NCBI GenBank assembly: GCA_946481025.1
Contig: CAMLNA010000129.1
Span: forward strand, 1 to 12,154
Direction: 5' to 3'
Length of the DNA: 12,154 nt
DNA from: an uncultured Rivibacter sp.
Lineage (GTDB): Bacteria > Pseudomonadota > Gammaproteobacteria > Burkholderiales > Burkholderiaceae
The position numbers were made by a program, and so were the translations under genes. Positions 1 to 6,882 of this stretch are shown here, piece by piece. The notes under the pieces are model-generated. The model did not search any database, was not told where the DNA came from, and worked only from the letters and a program-made list of their open reading frames with translations. How positions within the stretch are numbered: position 1 is the first letter of the stretch; each line of letters opens with the position of its first letter.

Positions 1-11
1 GCCGCCACCAA

Positions 12-45
12 CCGTCGCAGGGCTTCGATACCTCAGCCCGAACGG
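12..45. repeat. Short dispersed-type intergenic palindrome
   Basis: An imperfect hairpin: GGGCT (20-24) pairs with AGCCC (35-39) across a 10-nt loop, and CCGT (12-15) pairs with ACGG (42-45) outside it. The core TTCGATACCTCAGCCCGAAC resembles the widespread proteobacterial intergenic repeat that contains TTCGACAGGCTCAG...CGAACGG; that resemblance is from memory. It lies outside any recognisable gene, which fits a dispersed element. Only one copy is visible in this window, so dispersal is inferred. Confidence 0.5.
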
Positions 46-81
46 AGGGTGGCTGTGCGCCATGGCGGGAACCCCAATTCA

Positions 82-164
82 TTCACCACGGAGGCGCGGA
101 GGACGCGGAGGACCGCGGAGAAGGCCTTGTATTCCTCCGCGGTTCTCCGCGCCTCCACGGTGAA
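82..164. repeat. Long imperfect inverted repeat 3' of the ABC fusion gene
   Basis: The outer arms 82-101 and 145-164 are complementary at 18 of 20 positions and are bounded by TTCACC and GGTGAA. The inner arms ACCGCGGAG (112-120) and CTCCGCGGT (135-143) pair perfectly. The left arm carries a 10-nt bulge because the 9-mer GCGGAGGAC is present twice in tandem (96-104 and 105-113), followed by a third partial copy. The element lies 20 bp beyond the stop codon of the minus-strand ABC gene. It could end or stabilise that transcript, but no T-run follows, so it is not a classical intrinsic terminator. The GGAGGCGCGGAG style resembles dispersed intergenic repeats seen in many proteobacteria. Confidence 0.6.
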
Positions 165-183
165 GGTATTCGGCGACCCGGCG

Positions 184-2934
184 CTACGCCGCAACGCTGC
201 GAGGAGTCTCCTGCGTGCCGCGGCCCGACAGGGTGTAGATCGTCCCGATCAGGGCCTGCGGGTCCACCGGCTTGGCCAGGTGCACCTGGAACCCGGCCAT
301 CAGCGCGCGGATGCGGTCTCCGGGCTGCGCCAGCCCGGTCAGCGCGATGGCCGGCACCCGGGCGTGCAGCGCGACGCCGCGCCGGGCCTCCACCTGCCGG
401 ATGCGGCGCACGACGGCGTGGCCGTCTTCCTCGCCCAGCGCGATGTCGCAGACGATCACCTGCGGCCAGCGCTCGCCGGGCGACTGCTCCAGCCAGTCCA
501 GGGCCAGGCGGCCGCCGGCGAAGGTGGTCACCTGGGCGCCGGCCTGCTCGAGCACCGCCTGCAGCACCTCGCGCGCCTCCGACTGGTCGTCGATGCAGAC
601 GACGTGCAGACCCTTCAGCGGCTGCTGCAGGCTCGCGACGGCGCTTTCGATCGGGCGTTGCGCATGCACCGGCTCGACGTTCATGTGCCGCAGCGGCAGC
701 TCGATCACATAGCGCATGCCCCGCATCGAGGTGGGCGTCTCGACGAGGAACCGGCCGCCCTGGCGCTCGACCAGCGAGCGCAGGGCCAGCGGGTCGGGCG
801 GCGTGTCGGTGTCCAGGCGGGTGGTGGGGTCCACCAGCGTGAGCGGCCGGTCGGTGACGTGGCGCCCGTCGGTGACCGAAAGCCGTGCGCTTCCGTCGCT
901 GCTTTCGAGCCGCAGCTCGATGCGCCCGTCCACCGGCGTGGCGGCCAGCGACTGCAGGCACAGCTCGCGCAGCGCCTGCGACAGGCTGCCTGGATCTCCC
1001 GTCACCAGCGCGCGATCGGTCTCGATGTCGGTGTAGAGCCGCACCTGCCGTGCATCGAAGGCCTCGCGCAGCCCGTCGATCACGCTGGCGGCCAGCACCG
1101 CGAGGTTGAGCGGCTGCAGGGCCAGCTCGCGCTCGAGCCGCTCGAACTGCTGCTGCTCGCGCTGCAGCTTCCACAGCTGGGCGTACAGGCCTTCGCGCTG
1201 CATCAGGTCCTGGTGCCTGCCGCGCTCGACGATGCGGCCCTTGTCGAGCACGATGATCTCGTCGGCATTGACGATGGTCGACAGGCGGTGGGCAATGATG
1301 AGCGTGGTGCGGCCCTGGGCGATGCGGTCGAGCTCGTTCTGGATGGCCCGCTCGGCCCGGGTGTCGAGCGCCGAGGTGGCTTCGTCGAGCACCATGATCG
1401 GCGGGTTCTTCAGGAAGGCGCGCGCGATCGCGATGCGCTGCTTCTCGCCGCCGGAAAGCTTCATGCCGCGCTCGCCGACCACGGTGTCGTACTGCTGCGG
1501 CAGCGACAGGATGAACTCGTGCACCTGCGCGGCCTGTGCAGCCTCCACCACCTCGTGCATGCCGGCGCCGGTGCGGCCGTAGCCGATGTTGTAGGCGATG
1601 GTGTCGTTGAACAGCACCGTGTCCTGCGGCACCACCCCGATGGCCTGGCGCAGCGAGGCGAGCTGCACCTCGCGCACGTCCTGCCCGTCGATCGTGATGC
1701 GACCGGCGTTGGTGTCATACAGCCGCAGCAGCAGGCGCGCGAGGGTGGACTTGCCCGAGCCGCTGCCGCCCACCACCGCCACCGTCTGCCCTGCGCCGAT
1801 GGAAAAGCTCACGTCGTGCAGGATGGGCCGGCCCGCCTCGTAGGCGAAGTCGACGTGCTCGAAGGTCACCTGCCCGGCCGGCACGCCCAGCTGCCGGCTG
1901 GCGGGCGCGTCGACGATCTCGGGCTGCTGCTCGAGCAGGCCGAACAGCTTCTCGGTGTTGACCAGCGCGTCCTTCGCTTCGCGGAACACGAAGCCCAGCG
2001 CGTTGAGCGGCAGGCAGATCTGGATGACGTAGCTGTTCACCAGCACCAGGTCGCCCACCGTCATGGCGCCGCGCACCGTCTGCTCTCCCGCCAGCAGCAT
2101 CACCGAGGCCACGCCCGCGGCGATGATCGCGCCCTGGCCCAGGTGCAGGGCCGACAGCGCCTTCTGGTTGCGCACGCTGCCTTCGATCCACTGGGTGCAG
2201 ATCTCGGCATAGCGGGTTCGCTCGAACTGCTCGCGCGCATAGGCCTTCACCGTCTCGTAGTTGAGCAGCGTGTCCACCAGGCGGCCGTTGGCGCGCGAAT
2301 CCATCTCGTTGACGGCGCGCTGGCGCAGCTCGCGCTTTTGCGTCATGAGCATCGTGTAGGTGGCATATACCGCGAAGGTCAGCACGATGGCCACGGTGAA
2401 CCACGGGCTGTAGCCCACGGCCATGACGAGCAGCACGCCCACGAACTCGACCAGCGTGGGCACCACGGTGAACAGGCCCGCGCCCAGCAGGAAGCCGATG
2501 CCGGCGGTGCCGCGCTCCACGTCGCGGATCAGCGAGCCGGTGTTGCGCTGCACGTGGAAGCGCGGGCTGAGCGACAGCAGGTGGCCGAAGGTGCGCTCGG
2601 CGAAGGCCTTGACGGTGCGCTGCGTGACGCGGGCGAACACGAGGTCGCGCAGCTCGGTGAACAGCGTGCCGGCAAACCGCAGCAGCGCGTAGCCCAGCAG
2701 CAGGAACACCGGCAGCACCAGCACCACCTGTCCGGTGTTGAGGTTGTCGGCGGACAGGTCGGACGGCTGGCTGAAGCGGTCGATGATGGCCTTGAGCAGC
2801 AGCGGCACGCACACGCCGGCCACCTTGGCCAGCACGAGCAGGCCCAGGGCGAGGAGGGTGCGCCGTCGCCAGCTCCAGGCGGCGTTCCACAAACCCAGGA
2901 ACACCTTGCGGCGGAGGTCGGGGTTCAAGGCCAT
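184..2934 (-). CDS. Atm1-type ABC exporter fused to a degenerate HATPase-like domain and a receiver domain
   Basis: A 916-residue protein starting MALNPDLRRK. Residues about 25-320 form a six-helix ABC exporter membrane domain; the stretch around NYETVKAYARE (225-235) is typical of Atm1/HMT-type exporters, which move glutathione- or thiol-linked compounds. The nucleotide-binding domain (about 355-590) is complete: Walker A GGSGSGKST (389-397), Q-loop Q437, LSGGE (493-497), Walker B IMVLDEA (513-519) and switch H549. Residues about 610-750 resemble a histidine kinase ATPase domain, but the N-box asparagine and the GxG box are lost and there is no phosphoacceptor-histidine domain. Residues about 775-900 are a receiver domain with D782/D783, phosphoacceptor D830, T866 and K888. 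Atm1 exporters usually end near residue 600, so about 300 residues are added. The start gives the normal exporter N-terminus but has no clear Shine-Dalgarno. Substrate and regulatory input are unknown; it is expected to work as an inner-membrane homodimer. Confidence 0.93.
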   Translation of the reverse strand: MALNPDLRRKVFLGLWNAAWSWRRRTLLALGLLVLAKVAGVCVPLLLKAIIDRFSQPSDLSADNLNTGQVVLVLPVFLLLGYALLRFAGTLFTELRDLVFARVTQRTVKAFAERTFGHLLSLSPRFHVQRNTGSLIRDVERGTAGIGFLLGAGLFTVVPTLVEFVGVLLVMAVGYSPWFTVAIVLTFAVYATYTMLMTQKRELRQRAVNEMDSRANGRLVDTLLNYETVKAYAREQFERTRYAEICTQWIEGSVRNQKALSALHLGQGAIIAAGVASVMLLAGEQTVRGAMTVGDLVLVNSYVIQICLPLNALGFVFREAKDALVNTEKLFGLLEQQPEIVDAPASRQLGVPAGQVTFEHVDFAYEAGRPILHDVSFSIGAGQTVAVVGGSGSGKSTLARLLLRLYDTNAGRITIDGQDVREVQLASLRQAIGVVPQDTVLFNDTIAYNIGYGRTGAGMHEVVEAAQAAQVHEFILSLPQQYDTVVGERGMKLSGGEKQRIAIARAFLKNPPIMVLDEATSALDTRAERAIQNELDRIAQGRTTLIIAHRLSTIVNADEIIVLDKGRIVERGRHQDLMQREGLYAQLWKLQREQQQFERLERELALQPLNLAVLAASVIDGLREAFDARQVRLYTDIETDRALVTGDPGSLSQALRELCLQSLAATPVDGRIELRLESSDGSARLSVTDGRHVTDRPLTLVDPTTRLDTDTPPDPLALRSLVERQGGRFLVETPTSMRGMRYVIELPLRHMNVEPVHAQRPIESAVASLQQPLKGLHVVCIDDQSEAREVLQAVLEQAGAQVTTFAGGRLALDWLEQSPGERWPQVIVCDIALGEEDGHAVVRRIRQVEARRGVALHARVPAIALTGLAQPGDRIRALMAGFQVHLAKPVDPQALIGTIYTLSGRGTQETPRSVAA

Positions 2935-2940
2935 GCAGCG

Positions 2941-2976
2941 CAGGCGCAATCGGCATGCCCGGCAGCCGGGCGCCTG
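2941..2976 (-). promoter_or_regulatory. Hairpin directly 5' of the ABC fusion start codon
   Basis: CAGGCGC (2941-2947) pairs with GCGCCTG (2970-2976), and inside it CGGC (2951-2954) can pair with GCCG (2965-2968). On the minus-strand transcript the structure ends 6 nt before the ATG at 2934 and covers the place where a ribosome binding site would sit. No purine-rich Shine-Dalgarno is visible there. It could limit translation initiation; this role is inferred from position alone. Confidence 0.35.
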
Positions 2977-3083
2977 CAAGGCTTCGTGGCGGCAAAAACC
3001 GCCGGAAGAATCTGCCGTTGCGCACTGTTTCGGATACGGCGCGCAACCGTTGGCAACCGTACGGGCAACGCTCGCCGCCTGCC

Positions 3084-3089
3084 TACAAT
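3084..3089 (+). promoter_or_regulatory. Possible -10 box for the mutase-waaC-waaA run
   Basis: TACAAT matches the sigma-70 -10 consensus at five of six positions and lies 43 bp before the ATG at 3133. No convincing -35 hexamer is found 16-18 bp upstream, so the call rests on the -10 box and its location in the divergent gap 2935-3132. Confidence 0.35.
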
Positions 3090-3132
3090 GCGCCGTCCCT
3101 GGCCCCCCTCCCTCGGGCAGAAAGAACCTCCC

Positions 3133-4524
3133 ATGCAAGTGCACGCCTCGGTCTTCAAGGCCTATGACATCCGCGGCATCGTCGGCAAGACGATCGACGA
3201 GAGCTTTGCTGAACACCTGGGCCGCGCCTTCGGCACGCAGGCGGTGGCCGCAGGCGAAAAGGCCGTGGCCGTGGGCCGCGACGGGCGCCTGTCGGGCCCG
3301 GGCCTCGCCGCTGCGCTCATGCGCGGGCTGGCTTCCACCGGGCTCGATGTGGTGGACATCGGCGCGGTCACCACCCCGATGCTCTATTACGTGGCCGCCA
3401 CCCGTGCCGAATACGGCTGCCGCAGCGGCATCCAGGTCACCGGCAGCCACAACCCGAAGGACTACAACGGTTTCAAGATGGTGCTGGCCGGGCGCGCCAT
3501 CTACGGCGAAGAGATCCAGGCGCTGCGCCAGCGCATCGAGGCCGAGGACTATGCGCAGGGCAAGGGCCGCATCGGCAAGATGAACATCCTGTCCGAATAC
3601 CAGCGCCGCATCACCGGCGACGTGAAGCTCTCGCGCCTGATGCGCGTGGTGGTCGACTCGGGCAACGGCATCCCCGGCGCGTCGGCGCCCGGCATCCTGC
3701 GGGCGCTCGGCTGCAAGGTCACCGAGCTGTATTCCGAGGTGGACGGCGACTTCCCGAACCACCACCCCGACCCGTCCAAGCCCGAGAACCTGGCCGACCT
3801 GATCCGCACCGTGCGCGAGACGGATGCGGAACTCGGCCTCGCCTTCGACGGCGACGGCGACCGCCTGGGCGTCGTCACGAAAGACGGGCAGATCATCTAC
3901 CCCGACCGCCAGCTGATGCTGTTCGCGCAGGACATCCTGCAGCGGGTGCCCGGCGGCCAGGTCATCTACGACGTGAAGTGCACCCAGCGCCTGGCCGGTG
4001 CCATCGAAGCGGCCGGCGGCGAACCGCTGATGTGGAAGACCGGCCACTCGCTCATCAAGGCCAAGCTCAAGGAAACCGGCGCCCCCATCGCCGGCGAGAT
4101 GAGCGGCCACATGTTCTTCGCCGAGCGCTGGTACGGCTTCGACGACGGCATGTACACCGCCGCGCGGTTGCTGGAAATCCTGTCGCGCCATGCCGATCCG
4201 AGCGCGGTGCTCAATGCGCTGCCCACCAGCTACAGCACGCCCGAACTCAACGTGGCCTGCGCCGAAGGCGAGCCGCATGCCGTCATCGAGCAGCTGCGCG
4301 AGACGGCGCGCTTCGACGGCGCGAAGGAGCTCGTCACCATCGACGGCCTGCGCGCCGAGTTCGACGACGGCTTCGGCCTCATCCGCGCATCGAACACCAC
4401 GCCGGTGCTGGTGCTGCGTTTCGAGGGGCACACCCCCGAGGCGCTCGAGCGCATCCGCGAGCAGTTCACCGCGGCGCTCAAGGCGGTGAAGCCCGACGCG
4501 CACATCGGGGCGGCCGCGCACTAG
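3133..4524 (+). CDS. algC: Phosphomannomutase/phosphoglucomutase
   Basis: A 463-residue alpha-D-phosphohexomutase, the same length as Pseudomonas aeruginosa AlgC. It interconverts hexose 6-phosphates and 1-phosphates (mannose and glucose) in the cytosol, supplying precursors of nucleotide sugars for lipopolysaccharide and exopolysaccharide. All four family signatures are present: the phosphoserine loop TGSHNP (103-108, S105), the Mg-binding loop DGDGDR (239-244), the sugar-recognition loop GEMSGH (321-326) and the phosphate-binding loop RASNTTP (418-424). The ATG is chosen because MQVHASVFKAYDIRG is the normal family N-terminus; the Shine-Dalgarno before it is weak. The next gene, waaC, begins 29 bp downstream, suggesting one transcript for sugar-phosphate supply and core assembly. 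ManB is an alternative name; dual mannose/glucose specificity is family knowledge, not visible in the sequence. Confidence 0.95.
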   Translation: MQVHASVFKAYDIRGIVGKTIDESFAEHLGRAFGTQAVAAGEKAVAVGRDGRLSGPGLAAALMRGLASTGLDVVDIGAVTTPMLYYVAATRAEYGCRSGIQVTGSHNPKDYNGFKMVLAGRAIYGEEIQALRQRIEAEDYAQGKGRIGKMNILSEYQRRITGDVKLSRLMRVVVDSGNGIPGASAPGILRALGCKVTELYSEVDGDFPNHHPDPSKPENLADLIRTVRETDAELGLAFDGDGDRLGVVTKDGQIIYPDRQLMLFAQDILQRVPGGQVIYDVKCTQRLAGAIEAAGGEPLMWKTGHSLIKAKLKETGAPIAGEMSGHMFFAERWYGFDDGMYTAARLLEILSRHADPSAVLNALPTSYSTPELNVACAEGEPHAVIEQLRETARFDGAKELVTIDGLRAEFDDGFGLIRASNTTPVLVLRFEGHTPEALERIREQFTAALKAVKPDAHIGAAAH

Positions 4525-4544
4525 TGCGGCGCGGGCGGCAGGGC

Positions 4545-4548
4545 GGAG
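4545..4548 (+). promoter_or_regulatory. Ribosome binding site that decides the waaC TTG start
   Basis: GGAG is separated by 5 nt from the TTG at 4554. An alternative in-frame GTG at 4524 overlaps the mutase stop codon (TAGTG), but it would add ten basic/glycine-rich residues in front of the canonical MRILFVKLSSLGDV start. The TTG is therefore preferred. Confidence 0.55.
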
Positions 4549-4553
4549 CGGCG

Positions 4554-5552
4554 TTGCGCATCCTTTTCGTCAAGCTTTCGTCGCTGGGCGACGTGATCCA
4601 GACACTGCCGGCGCTGCACGACGTGCGCGCCGCCTTTCCCTCCGCCACGGTGGACTGGGTCGCCGAGGAAGCCTTTGCGCCGCTGCTGGCCGCCAACGCC
4701 GACGGGCTGGCGCGCGTGATCCCCATCGCGCAGCGGCGTTGGCGCCATTCGCGTTTCGCCGCGGCCACGCGGGCCGAGCGCGCGGGTTTCGCGGCCAGGC
4801 TGCAGGCCGAGCCCTACGACGCGGTGATCGACTTCCAGGGCCTCATCAAGTCGGCGCTGGTGGCCCGCATGGCGCGCCTCGCGCCGGGTGGTTCGCGCTA
4901 CACCTATGCCAATGCCAGCGAGGCCTGCGGCTACGAATGGCCGGTGCGCTACATGGTGAACAAGCCCATCCCCATGCCGCGCCGCGTGCATGCGGTGCAA
5001 CGCTACCGGCTGCTCGCCGCCGGCGCGCTGGGCCATGAACCGCGGGGCCGCGCCGACTACGACCTGCGCCTGCCGCGCGGCGGCCAGGGCCGCGAGGTCA
5101 TGCTCGTGCACGGCACCACGCGGCCCGACAACGAATGGCCGCAGGGGCACTGGGTGGCGCTGGGCCAGCGCCTGCAGGCCGGCGGCTGGCCGGTGCGCAT
5201 TCCCTATGCCAACGACGCCGAGCGGGCCTTCGCCGAAGACACCTGTGCCGCCATCGGCGAGGGCGCCCAGGTGCTGCCGCGCATGTCGCTCGCCGAGCTG
5301 CCCGCGCGCATGGCGGCCTGCGCCGGGGTGGTGGGGGTCGATTCGGGCCTGAGCCACCTCGCGGTGGCGCTGGACCTGCCGCACGTGCAGATCTTCAGCC
5401 AGCCGCGGGCCTGGCGTGCCGGGCCGGTGGACACGCCGCACCAGCTGCCGGTCGGCGGCGACCACACGCCCGGCGTCGACGAGGTGTGGCACACCTGGGA
5501 ACGTGCCTGGGCCGCCCGGCCCGCCGCGGCGACTGCTGCGGTGCAGGGTTGA
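4554..5552 (+). CDS. waaC: Lipopolysaccharide heptosyltransferase I
   Basis: A 332-residue glycosyltransferase family 9 (GT-B fold) enzyme that transfers the first L-glycero-D-manno-heptose from ADP-heptose to Kdo2-lipid A on the cytoplasmic face of the inner membrane. The N-terminus MRILFVKLSSLGDVIQTLPAL is diagnostic, with the expected catalytic aspartate D13. Further marks are VIDFQGLIKSALVARM (91-106), the nucleotide-sugar motif HGTTRPDNEWP (186-196) and GVDSGLSHLA (261-270). E. coli WaaC is slightly shorter. The position of the E. coli lysine in TTRDDKHWP is asparagine here (N193). A TTG start is used. waaA begins one base after its stop, so translation of the two is probably coupled. 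WaaF or another family 9 enzyme is less likely, because the N-terminal and TTR motifs are WaaC-like and waaA is the direct neighbour. Confidence 0.9.
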   Translation: MRILFVKLSSLGDVIQTLPALHDVRAAFPSATVDWVAEEAFAPLLAANADGLARVIPIAQRRWRHSRFAAATRAERAGFAARLQAEPYDAVIDFQGLIKSALVARMARLAPGGSRYTYANASEACGYEWPVRYMVNKPIPMPRRVHAVQRYRLLAAGALGHEPRGRADYDLRLPRGGQGREVMLVHGTTRPDNEWPQGHWVALGQRLQAGGWPVRIPYANDAERAFAEDTCAAIGEGAQVLPRMSLAELPARMAACAGVVGVDSGLSHLAVALDLPHVQIFSQPRAWRAGPVDTPHQLPVGGDHTPGVDEVWHTWERAWAARPAAATAAVQG

Positions 5553-5553
5553 C

Positions 5554-6882
5554 ATGGTTGCGCCTGCCGCCACGATGCCCTCCGTGAAACAACGCCTGGC
5601 GCGCGCCGGCTACAACGGCCTGCTGCGCGCCCTGACCCCCCTTTACGTGGCTCGCCTGTGGTGGCGAGGCCGTGTCGAGCCGCTGTACCGGCATGCGGTG
5701 GGCGAGCGCCTGGGCACCTACAGCGGCGCGCCGAGCGCGGGCTGGGTGTGGGTGCACGCGGTGTCGCTCGGCGAGACGCGGGCAGCCGCTGCCCTGGTTG
5801 CCGCCTTGCGGCAGCGACAGCCGGACCTGCGCCTGCTGCTCACCCACGGCACCGCCACGGGCCGCGCGGCCGGCGCCGAATTGCTCGGCCCCGACGACAG
5901 GCAGGTCTGGCTGCCCTACGACACGCCCGGCGTGGTGCGGCGCTTCTTCGCGCAGTTCCGCCCGGCCGTCGGCGTGCTGATGGAAACCGAGGTGTGGCCC
6001 AACCTGCTGCTGGCCGCACAGGAGGCCGGCGTGCCGATGGTGCTGGCCAACGCCCGCCTGAGCGACAAGAGCCTGCGGCAGGCCCATCGCCTCCATGCGG
6101 TGCTGCGCCCGGCCATCGAGAGCTTCGCCGCGGTGCTGGCGCAGACCGAGGCCGACGCCGTGCGCCTGCGCCAGGCCGGCGCGCCCCACGTGCAGGTGCT
6201 GGGCAACCTCAAGTTCGACATGGCGCCCGATGCGCACCTGCTGGCGCGCGGCGCGCAGTGGCGCGCCTTGTCGGCCGCGCCGGTGGTGCTGGCCGCCAGC
6301 ACGCGGGAGGGCGAGGAGACCCCGCTGCTGCAGGCCTGGAGCGCATTGCCTGCGCCGCGGCCGCGGCTGCTGCTGGTGCCTCGCCACCCGCAGCGTTTCG
6401 ACGAGGTGGCGCAACTGGTGCAGAAGCAGGGCCTGGCCTTGTCACGGCGCTCCGCCTGGCAGGCGCACGTCCCCGGCGCCGACGGACTGGCGGCCGACGT
6501 GTGGCTGGGCGACTCGATGGGCGAGATGCCGGCCTACTACGCAGCGGCCGACGCAGCCCTGCTGGGCGGCAGCTTCGCGCCGCTGGGCGGGCAGAACCTC
6601 ATCGAGGCGGCTGCCTGCGGCTGCCCGGTGGTGATGGGGCCGCACACCTTCAATTTCGAGCTGGCGGCCGAGCTGTCGATCGCGGCCGGCGCGGCATTGC
6701 GCGTGGCCGGGCTCGACGAAGGCGTGCAGGCCGCAGCGCGGCTGGCCAGCGATGCGGCCGCGCACGGCGGCATGGCCGAGCGCGCGCTGGCATTTGCGGC
6801 GGCCCACCGCGGCGCGGCCGGCCGCATCGCCGAGGCGGTGCTGTCTGCGGCCCGCCTCTCTAGCGCGCGATCAGCTGGTTGA
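5554..6882 (+). CDS. waaA: 3-deoxy-D-manno-octulosonic acid (Kdo) transferase
   Basis: A 442-residue GT-B glycosyltransferase (WaaA/KdtA) that adds Kdo from CMP-Kdo to lipid IVA at the inner membrane, the acceptor-building step before WaaC. Seen in order: an N-terminal hydrophobic anchor around residues 19-38 ending WWRGR, VHAVSLGETRAA (67-78) with the catalytic glutamate E74, METEVWPN (143-150), GNLKFD (217-222), LVPRHPQRF (274-282) and the donor-binding segment GEMPAYYAAADAALLGGSFA (323-342) with GGQNLIE following. The ATG at 5554 has AGGG five bases upstream and follows the waaC TGA by one base; an in-frame ATG at 5575 would give 435 residues. The last 23 bp overlap the convergent tolC gene, so both C-terminal tails are encoded on opposite strands. 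Whether it adds one or two Kdo residues cannot be read from the sequence. Confidence 0.95.
   Translation: MVAPAATMPSVKQRLARAGYNGLLRALTPLYVARLWWRGRVEPLYRHAVGERLGTYSGAPSAGWVWVHAVSLGETRAAAALVAALRQRQPDLRLLLTHGTATGRAAGAELLGPDDRQVWLPYDTPGVVRRFFAQFRPAVGVLMETEVWPNLLLAAQEAGVPMVLANARLSDKSLRQAHRLHAVLRPAIESFAAVLAQTEADAVRLRQAGAPHVQVLGNLKFDMAPDAHLLARGAQWRALSAAPVVLAASTREGEETPLLQAWSALPAPRPRLLLVPRHPQRFDEVAQLVQKQGLALSRRSAWQAHVPGADGLAADVWLGDSMGEMPAYYAAADAALLGGSFAPLGGQNLIEAAACGCPVVMGPHTFNFELAAELSIAAGAALRVAGLDEGVQAAARLASDAAAHGGMAERALAFAAAHRGAAGRIAEAVLSAARLSSARSAG

Noticed and set aside
2988..3003. GGCGG-CAAAAA-CCGCC hairpin as a terminator
   Set aside because: The stem is only 5 bp, the A/T run lies in the loop rather than after the stem, and it lies upstream of both divergent genes, where no transcript is expected to end.
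49..3132. A plus-strand open frame that runs through 49-3132 and continues into the mutase, suggesting a 1491-residue protein
   Set aside because: Its first part is antisense to the ABC fusion gene and has low-complexity His/Gln/Arg/Ala-rich composition typical of shadows in GC-rich DNA. The mutase has its own normal N-terminus at 3133.
2935..4521. Minus-strand frame open upstream of the ABC gene, antisense to the mutase
   Set aside because: The stretch has shadow composition and the exporter domain starts normally at MALNPDLRRK, so no N-terminal extension is supported.
4524..4553. GTG start of waaC overlapping the mutase stop codon
   Set aside because: It adds an unconserved RRGRQGGAA stretch before the canonical MRILFVK start; the TTG at 4554 has a better placed GGAG.
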